NCBI GenBank assembly: GCA_950295325.1
Contig: OX485808.1
Coordinates: forward strand, 36,476,527 to 36,540,526
DNA length: 64,000 nucleotides
Direction: 5' to 3'
From: Polytrichum commune
Lineage: Eukaryota; Streptophyta; Polytrichopsida; Polytrichales; Polytrichaceae
Shown: in pieces, positions 46,333-58,299 of the stretch
How positions within the stretch are numbered: the first letter of the stretch is position 1
Layout of the letters: each line of letters begins with the position of its first letter
Made by a program: the position numbers and the translations under genes
Notes under the pieces: generated by a model
Told to the model about the DNA's origin: nothing
What the model saw: only the letters and a program-made list of their open reading frames with translations
Database searches by the model: none

Positions 46333-46945
46333 AGGTATTGCATGTTGGGGATGATCATTTACATGAAATTGTGGCCTTTGGTTGATGTAAGGTTTGGGAT
46401 AATATCTGTAAACCAATGTTAGACTCATTTGTGTGTTGGGTTGAATGAGTATTGATGAAAGAGAATGTGATCTCAACAATAAAAGTAGTTGTAAGAGAAT
46501 TCCATCTTGGACTTGGACATTAAGGATGATTGACCATGTTGTTGATGCCTTGCAAGGGGAAGCTGAAAATTCAGTGCAATAGTTTGGTTATTCAAAAATG
46601 ATATATGTTGATTGTCGTTCCTAATAACAAATGTTTAACACAAATTGGTGAGGTGAGTCAGAGATTATGTGGAGATATTTGTTTATTCATTTCATCTTTT
46701 TGGCTTTGGAGAGTTGATGCAATCATTTTGAGTGGAACCCATGAACTTGTTTCTAACCATGTCCAAGATTGGTCTTGTTATAAATAGGGATTGTAATGGC
46801 ATTTTGGTTCATTGTGGAGGAAAATTGAAAAAGGTTGGTGTTTTAAAATTAAGTTTTATTTTTCAATTGAGCTGAGATCAAAGGCCATTATGCCAAAGTA
46901 TGGTAGAGTGCATGTGACTATATCAAAGTATGCTAGAAAACGAGG
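46333..46945 (+). repeat. 0.6-kb direct repeat W, copy 2
   Basis: It aligns with 43676-44260, with an extra approximately 50 bases (46390-46440) absent from copy 1. Non-coding. Confidence 0.7.
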
Positions 46946-48365
46946 TGTGGTTAGTGAAGATCATTGAAATGACAAAATGAAAGCTGGACTAAAATAAATT
47001 TAAAAAGATAATTGTTTGTATTGCAGTTTGAGGTGGATGAGATGATATGAAGGATTAGTACAACACTTTGGAAAATTTCATCTTTCAAGTCGTGGAACTG
47101 TGAAGCTGCATTCAATTATAAAACGAAGAGCACACATAGGTGTTTGAAAGAGGCCATTATGCAAGAAGAAACTGAAGGTTCACCCCCCTTGACTTAGGTA
47201 TTTATTTCCCCACAACATGTCTCACGTGCTCAAAGAATTCGTAAAAGTTGCTATAGTGTTTTACAATTGCAGTTTTTGAAACTTCCTAGTGTGTTGTTGA
47301 TGACCTCCAATGTTTCGTTAAACACCCACAATTGAAAGGCCAATTGTTGATTCTTCCATAGTTGTTTTGAATGGTTAAATAAAGGGATTTGATTTATATG
47401 CTCTTTGTAGTTGTTAGTCACATTGTTGATAACAAGTTTTATGCTCAAATTTTCTTGTTGGCTATGATTCTCAATGCGTTAGGGATAAGAGTGGGTTTGT
47501 GGTTGTGATGAACAGTGAATTCTTGTTGAAATTCCACTTCAATTTCGCCACTTGATGTCTTATATTGTTCTCTTCTTTTGTCCCTCCAAACTTGAAGTTG
47601 ACAACATTTTGAATAGTAATAATTTTATTGAGATCATAGTAATTTAATGTGGATATTTTAGAGTTTTCAAATTATTCACATACAAGGAACGAATCATTAG
47701 ACTTTATAAATTTGAACTTGGAATTAAATCTCTATAATTGCCGTGAACAAAACAATAGTTTCAATTTATGTGTCGCACATAACTTTATGTGCTTTCTTAT
47801 ATATTTTTAGGTCTACAAGACTTAGCAAGTAGACTTGAACAATTCTCTACAAAGTTTGGATGGGTGAAGAATTTTATATCGTATCCACTTAGGAAGAGCT
47901 TATTTGCACCTCATGCATGGTACTCCAACCGTATTGGGTGTGCACAATAAATTGGTATTTGTCTCATGTTGGACTTCATACGAAACCTTTAATAAATTAG
48001 TGATACATAAAGCATAATGTTATACTAATTGGCAAGGATTTAAGCATGTTATTCATGGGTTCATTTTTATGTTGTAGACATTAAAGTGTGACAGTGCAAT
48101 GTTATGTATTGTATATATTGCAAAACCAATATGTCAATAAATGCCATGTCATGAATAATATTGAAATCTAGAGTTGACATATTAGTTCAATCTACAATGT
48201 CAAGTTATGTATTAAATTATGATGTTGATATGTTAGGTGTGTTCCATATAAAGTAATGTTTGAAAACAACACAACAATGACACAAAGTGGGCATCAAGCA
48301 TAAAAAAAACCTAGCAATATGTATACAAATTATGCCAAATGCTATTGTCTATTCATTAGTGTGAT
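46946..48365. other. 1.4 kb upstream of the kinase-NBS-LRR gene
   Basis: AT-rich, with no exon I can support. Because an acceptor-like TTTTATATGCAG sits just before the first coding ATG (48776), a 5' untranslated exon and the promoter may lie here; neither can be placed. Confidence 0.4.
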
Positions 48366-48373
48366 GTGGCATT

Positions 48374-48708
48374 CTCGGGGGGGGCAGTGTGTTAAAAAGT
48401 TAAGGATATAGGTGCGAACAACCACTATTTTATAGGGGGGTATTACTTTCACTTCTCTTCTTTTTTTCACATGCTATCATTATGTAAATTTCTACTTTGG
48501 GTTAATAGAAAAATGGCTTGCATTACTTATAATTCCAAATTACCTATTATTCCATACCCTATAGTACTTTAAAGATGTCCAATGCCATTTTTGATACCCT
48601 ATATTACTCTTAAGCCCAATTATAATTTTTTGCTCCCATGTTTTTAAAATACCCTATCATTTGTTCGCACGTATATTGCTACTCCAACCAATGACTACCC
48701 CCCCCGAG
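48374..48708. mobile_element. G-run MITE, 335 bp, 8-bp target duplication
   Basis: The ends are CTCGGGGGGGGCAGT and, inverted, CTCGGGGGGGGTAGT. GTGGCATT flanks both sides (48366-48373, 48709-48716). Internal landmarks (GTGCGAAC near each end, then TTATAGGGGGG-TATTACTTTCA on the left) resemble the larger element at 32402. It sits about 65 bp before the acceptor of the kinase-NBS-LRR gene, probably in an intron or leader. Confidence 0.85.
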
Positions 48709-48775
48709 GTGGCATTGAATTTGTGGATGCGACGTGACTCTAATTCTTACCCCTTTTTTGTTTTATATGCAGGAT

Positions 48776-51700
48776 ATGATGGCTAATCAATCCAATATCT
48801 TGGCGCTTTGTATACTCAATACTGACTACATACAACAAATTGTGCATGAGGGGGGTGCCAAATTTGCATTGAATCAACGCCAATGCACATGTCTTGCACA
48901 AACGCTCAAAAAATTCACCACTACCATACAAATTATTTTCTCCCATACAAATGAGTTTCTTGACAATTGTGATTTGCTCTTAAAGGAGTTGTTTCTAGTT
49001 ATTGAAAGGGCCAAGTTGTTGGTACAAGAGTGTTATGGTGAGAAATGGTGGCATGTAGCATTGCTCCAAATCCACAATGAAGAGGCGTTCCAAGACTTGT
49101 TCATGGATCTCAAATCTTGTCATGATGATATTTATCGACACTTGAAAGGCCAATGTGTTGGACAGTTGGACCAAGTTCAAGATGATGTGAGTTTTTCATT
49201 GAGCACCATGAGTGAATTGGGAGTTGAAGATCATCGCGTGTTGGTGACGCGATTACAAGCAACTATAGAACCCACACATTCATCCTCTAAGAACAAGGTT
49301 GCTAGTGAAGAGTCAACGATTGCGGCATACTTGTTGAAAAGATATGACAATCGAGGAAACTATGTGAATGGTGGACACCATGTGGAGGTTGATGCACGAT
49401 TGGGTTGGCGAGGCTCAAGCCGACTTGGAGAAGGTGCATGTGGCAATGTAGAGAAAACAACTTGGTTTGGTTTGCCGTGTGCAAAGAAGGTTCAAGATTT
49501 GGGTCAGACAAAAGATGGGGACAAAAGCTTCAAGAAAGAGGTAGGCATACTTGCAAGTGCCAATCATCCAAATGTCGTGAAATTCATATGTTGTGGTCGA
49601 AAAGCAGAGAAACGCAAATGTTTCATTGCTATGGAAATTCTAGACACAAGCTTGGAGGCATTGATTGAGGAGGTATCGAATGGCGGAACAAAAACACCCT
49701 TCCCAATTCAAGTAGCTATGGACATCATCTTACAAATCGCGAAGGGCATGAGTTATCTACATGGGAAGAAAATTGCACATCGGGATTTAAAACCTGCCAA
49801 TGTATTGGTGCATAAAATCATGGTGGATGAATTGCACAAGGACAACTATGTGAATGTGAAGTTGGCTGATTTTGGGCTTTCAAAAACGGATACGCATAGC
49901 AATATTTCTGAGGAATTAAGCCAAGGTATTGGGACAAGGTTGTATAAAGCACCTGAGCTATTCCACTACACCAACCAAAAAACAAAGAACACGATGCTTT
50001 TGGCAGTGGAAAAGGTCAATGCACATGAAGCTGATGTATACAGTTTTGGTGTGATGTGTGCAACTATACTCTCAGGAAACCAACCATTTGAAGGCGATGG
50101 TCATGATCTTCCTACAAGGCTAAGGTCAGGTGAGAGGCCATGGGTGCCTGATGATTGCCCCGAAGCTTTGGTCTCCTTGATCGACGAATGTTGGTCATTA
50201 GACCGAACAAAGAGACCCAAGTTCAAGGAGATTTGCACAACATTAAAAGAATTGAGAAGTTCCATTTTACGGGGAAATGTTGCACTTAGAAATGAAGAGG
50301 TGCAAAATGAGACAACCTTGTTTCAAAGGATTTCAAATTTGCCTCAGGACGTCATGTATTTGTGCAAACGCTTTTGGAGGACACCAAATTTGGAGGGGAG
50401 AGAAGCTAATGAGGCCCAACATACAAGTCAAATTCATACCAAGGTATTAATCCTACCAATATATTAAATGGTTTAGAATTAATTCACATCAACTTTCAAA
50501 TGGGCTAACAAATATAATCAATTTATCTTGTTTTATCCGTTTTTACAAAATATTGGATCCAAATACAAATTTGAAATCTTATTAAATGAGATAGTGTATT
50601 TTCTAAGTGAGATGATCAAGGTACTAATATCAAATTTTGTATCTATGGAGTTCTCAGCTTTTTGCACCATTGTCATGGGCAAACCGAATACTTCCATCAC
50701 AAGTGCGGTCCACACATTCATTACCGTCACTCCCGGTTCATTTTGTCAATATTGATATGAAAATCTCAAACGTGTTATTTCAACTAGAATCCAATCAAAT
50801 TCTAGGCATCGTCGGGATGGGTGGAAGTGGAAAGACCACTTTGACAAAGGCCATTCTCCATCGTGTGCATGAAGGCTTTGAAGCAACAAGCTTTGTGGCA
50901 AATATGAAAGACTCCAAAAACATCTTGGATATACAAAGACAATTGTTGGAGGATCTCAAGTGCGAGAGGCCCGTAAAGATCGCAGAAGAGGGGTTTAAGT
51001 ACTTACAAGAGATATTTGAAAGAAAAAAAGTCTTTGTTGTCTTTGATGATGTTGCCTCTCAAGAACAACTCCATGGGCTAGTTTCATCTAGTAAGTGGAA
51101 GTTTGCTAACGGTAGCAAGATCATTGCCACAAGCCGAAATTGGCAAGACTTAAAAACAACGTGTATCTCACACAATGGAAAGATGGACATGGAGTTATTG
51201 GACGAAGATGAAGCAAAGGAGCTATTCTACAAGCATGCATTCTTACAACAACGACCTCAAGGGCCGCAATATGAAACAATTGCCAACAAAGTCATCGAAG
51301 CATGTGGTGGACTACCTTTGAGCTTGGAAGTATTGGGAAGTTATTTGTGTGGAGTTCAAAGGCTTAGGGTATGGCAACAAGCATTGCGAAGATTACAGAA
51401 GGGACAATGCCTTGGTGGTAGTTGGGACAACGAAAGGATATTTAGAACGTTGAGGATAAGCTACGATAATTTGGATGAAGAAGAGAAAAACATGTTTTTG
51501 GACATTGCTTGTTTTTTTTGTCGGGATGTTCTCAAGCAAGGGATGGAGGAAGAGAAGGCGTTAAAAATATGGGATTGTGATGATAGTAACGCACATTCTG
51601 CACTTTTGAATCTCATGGACCGAAGTCTTGTGCGAATGGATTCGGATGGGATGTTGACAATGCATGATCATTTACGTGACATGGGACGTATGATAGCATG

Positions 51701-53488
51701 CAAAGAGCATATTGGAGGACAAAGAATTTGGAATTTGGATGAGTTTGAGCCCACCAAATCAAATACGAACATGGTAAATGAATATATTCATCATCTTTGT
51801 CTAGTTTCATAATCATAAAGCGTCCAATTTTGATGAAATTGAGTTTGCACATATAAGATTTTTGTAGAAAAATTGTAAGGAAGTAAATGTATATGTTTGA
51901 TGGTTTTTTAAACAATTCATAGAGTATTAAAAAATCCACACACATAATGGATTGCCATAAACAATGATTTATGACATGGTTGATGCAGATGATGCAAAAC
52001 GTGGAAGGTCTTCATGTGGCCGGATCTCAATGTAATTATGATATGATTACAAGTTTGGGTATGGCAAACATAAGGCTCTTGCATATGGCAAACATAAGGC
52101 AATTTGATTGTAAGAATTTGGATTATTTTTACAAAACAATGAAGAATGCGAGTAAATTGAGGTGGATGCGGATAAGCATGAGGTGTAGCCAATATAGATG
52201 TGAAGAAATTGAAGAGCTGCCACCATCATTTTTCATTCCATTCAAACAGTTGCGTGTGTTGGAGATGGAAGGGTTTGTGCATTTGCAACAATTTCCACTT
52301 GAAATTGGAACCCTTAAGATGTTACAATACCTTACCTTAGTTGATTGTAACGCATTGGAATTCATACCAGAGACATTGGGCAACTTGACTTCATTGGTGA
52401 CATTGGACTTGAGTGGTTGCTCGAGCTTGAAGGAGGTACCACAGACCTTGGGCAACTTGACTTCATTGGTTACATTGAAGTTGAGTGGTTGCTCGAGCTT
52501 GAAGGAAATACTGAAGACATTGGGCAACTTGACTTCATTGGTGACATTAGACTTGAGTATTTGCTCGAGCTTGAGGGAAGTCCCGGAGACATTGGGGAAC
52601 TTGACTTCATTGGTGACATTGGACTTGCACAATTGCTCGAGCTTGAAGGAATTACCGAAGACATTGGGCAACTTGACTTCATTGGTGACATTAGACTTGA
52701 GTATTTGCTCGAGCTTGAGGGAAGTCCCGGAGACATTGGGCAATTTGACTTTATTGGTGAAATTAGACTTGAGTGGTTGCTCGAGCTTGAGGGAAGTCCC
52801 GGAGACATTGGGCAACTTGACTTCATTGGCGACATTGGTCTTGGTTGGTTGTTGGGACTTGAAGGAAGTACCACATGCATTGGGCAACTTGACTTCATTG
52901 GTGACATTGGACTTGCGTGGTTGCTCGAGCTTGAGGGAAGTCCCGGAGACATTGGGCAACTTGACTTCATTGGTGACATTGGACTTGCGTGGTTGCTCGA
53001 GCTTGAGGGAAGTCCCGGAGACATTGGGCAACTTGACTTCATTGGTGAAATTGAACTTGTTTCATTGCGAGAGCTTGAAGGAAGTACCGAAGACATTGGG
53101 CAACTTGATTTCATTGGTTGCATTGGACTTGCGGTATTGCAAGAGTTTGAAAGAAGTACCGGAGACATTGAGCGACTTGACTTCATTGGTGACATTGGAA
53201 TTGAATGGTTGCTCGAGCTTGAAAGAATTACCGGAGACATTGGGCAACTTGACTTCATTGGTGACATTGAACTTGAGTGGTTGCTCGAGCTTGACGGAAG
53301 TACCAGAGACATTGGGCAACTTGACTTCATTGGTGACATTGGACTTGTTTCATTGCGAGAGCTTGAAGGAAATACCGAAGACATTGGGCAACTTGACTTC
53401 ATTGGTGACATTGGACTTAGGATTGTGCAAGAGCTTGAAAGAAGTGCCGGAGACATTGGGCAACCTGACTTCATTGGTGACATTGTAA
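48776..53488 (+). CDS. Kinase-NB-ARC-LRR immune receptor-like protein
   Basis: The exons 48776-50443, 50658-51773 and 51989-53488 join in phase 0 with GT..AG borders and give about 1427 residues. Residues 1-120 are a helical Cys/Leu-rich region, perhaps a four-helix bundle. The kinase (about 210-500) is complete: GEGACGNV, CAKKV lysine, HRDLKPANV, ADFGLSK, YKAPE. The NB-ARC has GMGGSGKTT (about 608), KKVFVVFDDV, GSKIIATSRN, CGGLPLSLEVLG, a FLDIACFF block (TIR-type RNBS-D) and MHDHLRDMG (about 890). The LRR has about 15 units of 24 residues. A kinase fused to NBS-LRR is the class described in mosses, so a role in intracellular immunity is likely. The stop lies exactly at the junction with a duplicated 3' segment, so the original C-terminus may be lost. 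No upstream coding exon was found. Confidence 0.85.
52366..53488 (+). repeat. 72-bp coding tandem array (24-residue LRRs)
   Basis: Sixteen LGNLTSL starts occur in register; consensus LGNLTSLVTLDLSGCSSL then KEVPET. Some neighbouring units are identical at DNA level, for example around 52917-53060, indicating recent unequal exchange. Because 72 is divisible by 3, several other frames on both strands stay open for 300-390 codons; I treat those as by-products. Confidence 0.9.
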
Positions 53489-53705
53489 TTATGATAGAAT
53501 TACAGGTTTGGATATGGCTAACTTTAGGCTCTTGCATATCAAAAATTGTGAAAATTTGGATTATTTTTACAAAACAATGAAGAATGCAAGTAAATTGAGG
53601 TGGATGCGGATGCGCATGAGGTTTAGCCGATATAGAGGAGAAAAAATCAAAGAGTTGCGACCATCGTTTTTCGTTCCATTCAAACTATTGCGTGTGTTCT
53701 CCGGT
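53489..53705 (+). pseudogene. Duplicated exon 3 start of the NBS-LRR gene, cut by element B
   Basis: From TGTAATTATGAT (about 53486) the sequence repeats 52031-52260 (LGMANIRLLH / LDMANFRLLH, NLDYFYKTMKNASKLRWMR, PSFFVPFKLLRV). It is out of frame with the LRR array before it, which ends at the junction stop. At about 53700 it breaks off at the terminus of element B. The rest of the duplicate is not in the window. Confidence 0.8.
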
Positions 53706-56330
53706 GGAGAGTGCTATCATCGGAGCGGTGTGCAGTGAGCGATGAGCACTGAGCAGTAACTAATGAGCGGATTAGGGTGAGAAAATTTCAAGAAACATAT
53801 CCATCACCGTGGGTTTGGTATTCTATTACCACATATTTGTAGCTCAAACATGAACACATGTTACATGCTGAAAACTAATTTGCCAATCGATTGTTCCAAT
53901 CTATGTCAACATTTGAAACAATGATGGAAGCTATAAAACAATGATGTTGTGGAAATCATTAGGGTTTAGGGATTTTAGACAATGGTCACACAAATCAATG
54001 TCCACTCTTAGTGGTTATTTTATAAGAACTAGATAATTGCCACAAAAAAAGACATGCGCACATATATACCAAATCATGTGCAAGACCTCTTCATGCACTT
54101 ATATTCTATTCTATTCTATAAACTATTATTCTCCTTATTATTAAAAACACGAACATTACATTCATCTGCCTCTATATCTATGAATGTCAAGATACAAAGA
54201 TCATAATGTTTAGATCTACTTCGCCTTGAAGGTGTAATGACGGTTGCTAACCGTATCGACTCAGACTCGACACACAGGAAGAACCAATTGATGTGGCTTG
54301 TACATCGCTTCCTTCATTTTTCTACACACAATATCCAAAAATGTTAGAAACAATTGGTGAAAGACTAAATAGTCCACAAGAAAAACCAAAATTTTAAAAT
54401 CATTAAAACCAACAAACTTACGCAGTCAAGTGAGATTTCCTTAGAACTTTCCGAATAGGCTCGTCATCATGTTCGCATGCCATGTTAATTGATTGCAACC
54501 CCTGGACAATAGGAGGTGGCAATGAATCACACAAAAGGGCTAGTATTGCGTCCAAAATTGCCGAATCTCTCTCCAATGCAACAAGTTGTCGGCCACTACG
54601 ACAACAAACATGAATAAATGCACCTACAATAAATACAATCGTACACATCAAAACATATTTGTCATGTACAAAAAACTTAAATTCAAAAATTCAAAAAAAA
54701 CAAAAATAATTTGTTTCTAACCTGTAAATGCATAAGCATCAAAGACAACATCTCCTGGATTAGTCAATACTTTAATAACAAATTACAAAAAAATTGGGTC
54801 TTTCTCACGTGCTTCTCTCCATGGGATATTTTTGTACATCAATCGAGTCTTGGACGTAGTACGATTGAAGAAAATATCTAGGGTCCCTACTTCCTTTGGA
54901 GATAGACCACCCACTTTGTTGAAAACAAATTGTGGACGGGGCTCCAATCAAAAGAACATCATGAGCCCAAACCATCGAATCTATATACAATGTTGTATCT
55001 TCATTATTAGAAAATAGTTATTTGTCATGATATCAAACAGCAAATATAATCCACACATATTCGAAAAAAATACTTGAAGATTTAAGATAGGTTTGTACCG
55101 TAAGTTTTGTGTCTATTGGCAGATACAATGGCAATTCATTTATTTCCCACCAATCCTTTGTCAATGCAAATCCATATGAAGCAGCATAAGCCTTAACATC
55201 ATCCCTAACTATTTGAACTCCGGAAAAAATAATACCAATAGAGCATCATATGTGAGAAAACCATCTGCAAACTCAAACAAAGCTTCTATGTTCTTTGAGT
55301 TGTGTGCATTCCAAGATGGAATTAAATCTGGAGGGGAAGACACATTTGGAACAAATAGACCCTCTAGCAAATCTGCAATGATAAGATCAAATCCACCAAA
55401 TTTATAAATTTCGGATGAAATACGAGTCATGCGAGCATGACCAATCTATAAATCAAAATGAAATACATTAGAATCTCATAAGCAACAAAGAGTTGTCTCA
55501 AGCTCACTAACATTATTGATAAATTGAAACGCAAATATTAAAATTGGGTTGTCGATTGCACCATTCTCCAATATATTGGAGATGGACTCATTCTTCACAA
55601 ACGTAGAATCCTTGTGTATATTGGATCCATCAAAAGCTTTAATAACCGCATGTTGAAATTGAAAAACAAAATTTGAAGATGTTGAAAAAATAACAATTTG
55701 GAGTGGACTAAGAGTTAATTTAGAAGAATAAAACAACTTAATGTAAGAACATGAAATTGATGTAAACTTTAAGATATTAAAGACTCACCTTGTAGATGAT
55801 AGCTGCAAAAATGTCTGCAGTAAGAAGATACCATATAGTCAATGGGCGTTTTTTCTTGCATTTATCCTCCCAATACTAAAAAAAAATTACTTTTAAAAAT
55901 CTTCAAATTTTCATCTCGGGAAAGTGACTGCTCCAAAACATCATTCACTTGTTGTCATATTGGATCCCAAGAACTCAATTTGTCCTATGTTATACATAAA
56001 TTCTGACCACGATCGTTGACGATAGAAACATACAAGACACGATCACCTTCTCTATATCCATTAAAAAAGTCATTCTCCAACAACTGAACATCAAATTCTA
56101 GAATTGGCCTAATAAAAGGCAATGGCTCCAAGCGGCATATAGGAATGGATAGACGAGATTTAGAAAGAAATCAAATTCGTAAACAATTGATGACATAGTT
56201 GAAATCTTCTTTCTCCAACTTATTTTTTTATACTTCTTTAATGTTAGTGTCTGCCAAAATGTTATTCTACATATTAATAACCAAATCAAATTCTTATTTC
56301 ACAATTTTTCACAACATGAAATTATTTACT
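53706..56330. mobile_element. Element B: truncated relative of element A
   Basis: The left end GGAGAGTGCTATC followed by TGAGCGA/TGAGCAG heptads matches the left terminus of element A. A minus-strand gene begins its last exon about 700 bp in, as in A. No right terminus, transposase or palindrome array is found, so the right limit is approximate and the element is deleted or broken there. Confidence 0.75.
54418..56160 (-). pseudogene. ParB-like / methyltransferase-like gene of element B (decayed)
   Basis: About 56150-55860 reads PICRLEPLPFIRPILEFDVQ ... YREGDRVLYVSIVNDRG ... ENLKIFKSNFFLVWED, colinear with the ParB-like part of element A (LCRMIALPVVRPF ... YMEGNGVFYVALENNEG ... EDLKVFSGKMFMVWDG). 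Here the GNHRLQAW core is replaced, and stops lie at about 55989 and 55956. Then come FDLIIADLLEGL (about 55361-55390), TLDIFFNRTTSKTRLMYKN with PWREAREKD (about 54890-54810), DVVFDAYAFTG (about 54722-54755, motif I-like) and GRQLVALERDSAILDAIL (about 54600-54545). Motif IV has no PPY. Order matches element A, but the middle is much shorter. Not functional. Confidence 0.55.
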
Positions 56331-58299
56331 GAGAAGTATATTGTTTGAAGAAACTCTGTGATAAATGTATTTTAGGGTATGATAGTATACCATCGCAAAT
56401 TTATATATTTATGTGTGTTTTAGTATGGACATACAAATGCCATCCAAAGCATATGAATATATGATGGTATATGTATCAATGAACAGGATGAATCGACTGC
56501 TAGTTATAGATGAATCGTTTGAGTTTGAAAAATAACTGGTTGAAGTTCAAGACTTCATGACAATTACCGTAAGCTCAAGTTTTTGGCTATAGCTTGGCCT
56601 ATAGGCTAAATTTTATAGCTAAGTGAGAATTAACAACAATAGGCAGTTAGAAATTCATCCTCTGTGGGTTCAAGGGGCTATTGTCATTTCAAGATGCTTG
56701 TTGTAACCACCTTATCCTCCCCTCTAATAAGAAGGAGGTCGGCCACCAGAGAATTATGCTATTTTCTTAAGGTAGAATCCAAGGTAGTCTGAAGTTAGAA
56801 GCAAGAGGCTTCCTTGAAGCTTCGACCGCAAGCACCGAACGCCCCAAGAGATCCGCCTATCTTCATGTTACTGATAAATTGTAAAATCATTTACACACAT
56901 ACAACCCTTTTCTATTTTTGAAGAAATCAAATACCTCAAAGGTGGAGTTAACAGCTAGCTTGTACTCATTCAGAAGTTGGAAAAATGTGAGTTGACCTTT
57001 TTGGAAATGTAGGCTGTTCACTCGATGCTGCATGTAGAACAGAAGAAACAATTCTCCGCTTTGATAATGAATAAGATGTTCATATGAGCTCCAGAAACTA
57101 TGAGGAAGAATGGCTACAACCTCAATTTGGATTTGCTAAGATCATTTTATACTATTCAGTTTTTTAATGTTCTAGGAGAAGTGGGAAGTTTTAAAATTTG
57201 TGAGTATACTAGAAGTTGTGTGGAATGATTTGAGCACCAATGTGCATTTATTGTGTGGGCCAGGTACCCTGTGTCCATTACAAAAAAGGCTTTTTTACAC
57301 CGTCTTCATGTACTTCTAGTCCCATAAGCCGTTTGGCTTCCTGGACCTTAACAACAATTCCAAATCATTAGAGTGAGCCTTTAATTTGAACATAGTTTGG
57401 GTTGGAAGTTAGTTGTTTTGCGTACAAAACTTTCCACGTTCAGTAAGTTTCCGGTGCATGCTTGGAATCGGTGCAGAGTTCTCATTGAAGAACTTTCTAT
57501 ATTGGTTCTTCAAGGACCAATGTCGTTCGTTTAAACCTCCACATTGACTCCAAGCATGTGTTCAAATTTTACCAAATATCGAAATTTTCGTATGCAAAAC
57601 AACCAACTCCTGACTGAAATTCCGGTTGAAATCAACAATAACTCTACTGGCTTAACAAAGACAACATGCTCCAGCTTACATTGCCATAATATAGTCTCAG
57701 GACGTGAACCATGACCATGTGACATATTTGAGCCTAATGAGCAAGTCCATGTGCGGTCTCAAGGATGGCAGTGGAGGAGGGATGGATTGTGGAGTCCACC
57801 TAATTACAACCCTCCCACTTTGCAAATCGAACCCCCTGTTGGTAACACCTTCACAAAGCAAGCAATTGTAGACAAATAGTTGAACTCAAAGCTTTTAAGA
57901 AGAGTTCCACACTTACCAACAAAGCAATCAAATTGACACCCCGTAGTGTGATCCCTGGTTCAACACCAAAAAATCAAGTTAGATGCATTTTGCCATGTGA
58001 CATATCCGCATTGGTCAAGACCATGCTCAATCCGTCATGGAAACTAGCTTTCAACACTTGGAAGTGTTGAACCAAACATCACTCTACGGTAATCACAAAC
58101 TAAAATGAAATATATCAAAATAATTCACACATGCGGCAATAGCCCAAATGGTAGCCACCAATTCGACCGTGGGCCATTTACAACAATAAATTGTTCCTGT
58201 AAGTGCGTCTGTGTCTTGAGTTTCTGCTAAGTACTGATCTCCATAGGTGGTGGGAAGACTCATGCAAATTGTTAAATGCACAAGGAAACCAGGAGAGAT
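56331..58299. other. 2 kb without recognisable genes
   Basis: A short piece at about 56480-56560 (GAGTTTGAAAAATAACTGGT) belongs to repeat R. CTGGCCACC/CTTCCTTGAAGCTTC-type text at 56740-56830 shows no match I can name. The rest holds only short frames. Confidence 0.45.

Noticed and set aside
52129-53580. Long alternative frames of 300, 355 and 387 codons across the LRR array on both strands
   Set aside because: They are by-products of a 72-bp repeat in a coding frame; the LRR frame continues the spliced receptor and carries a real consensus.
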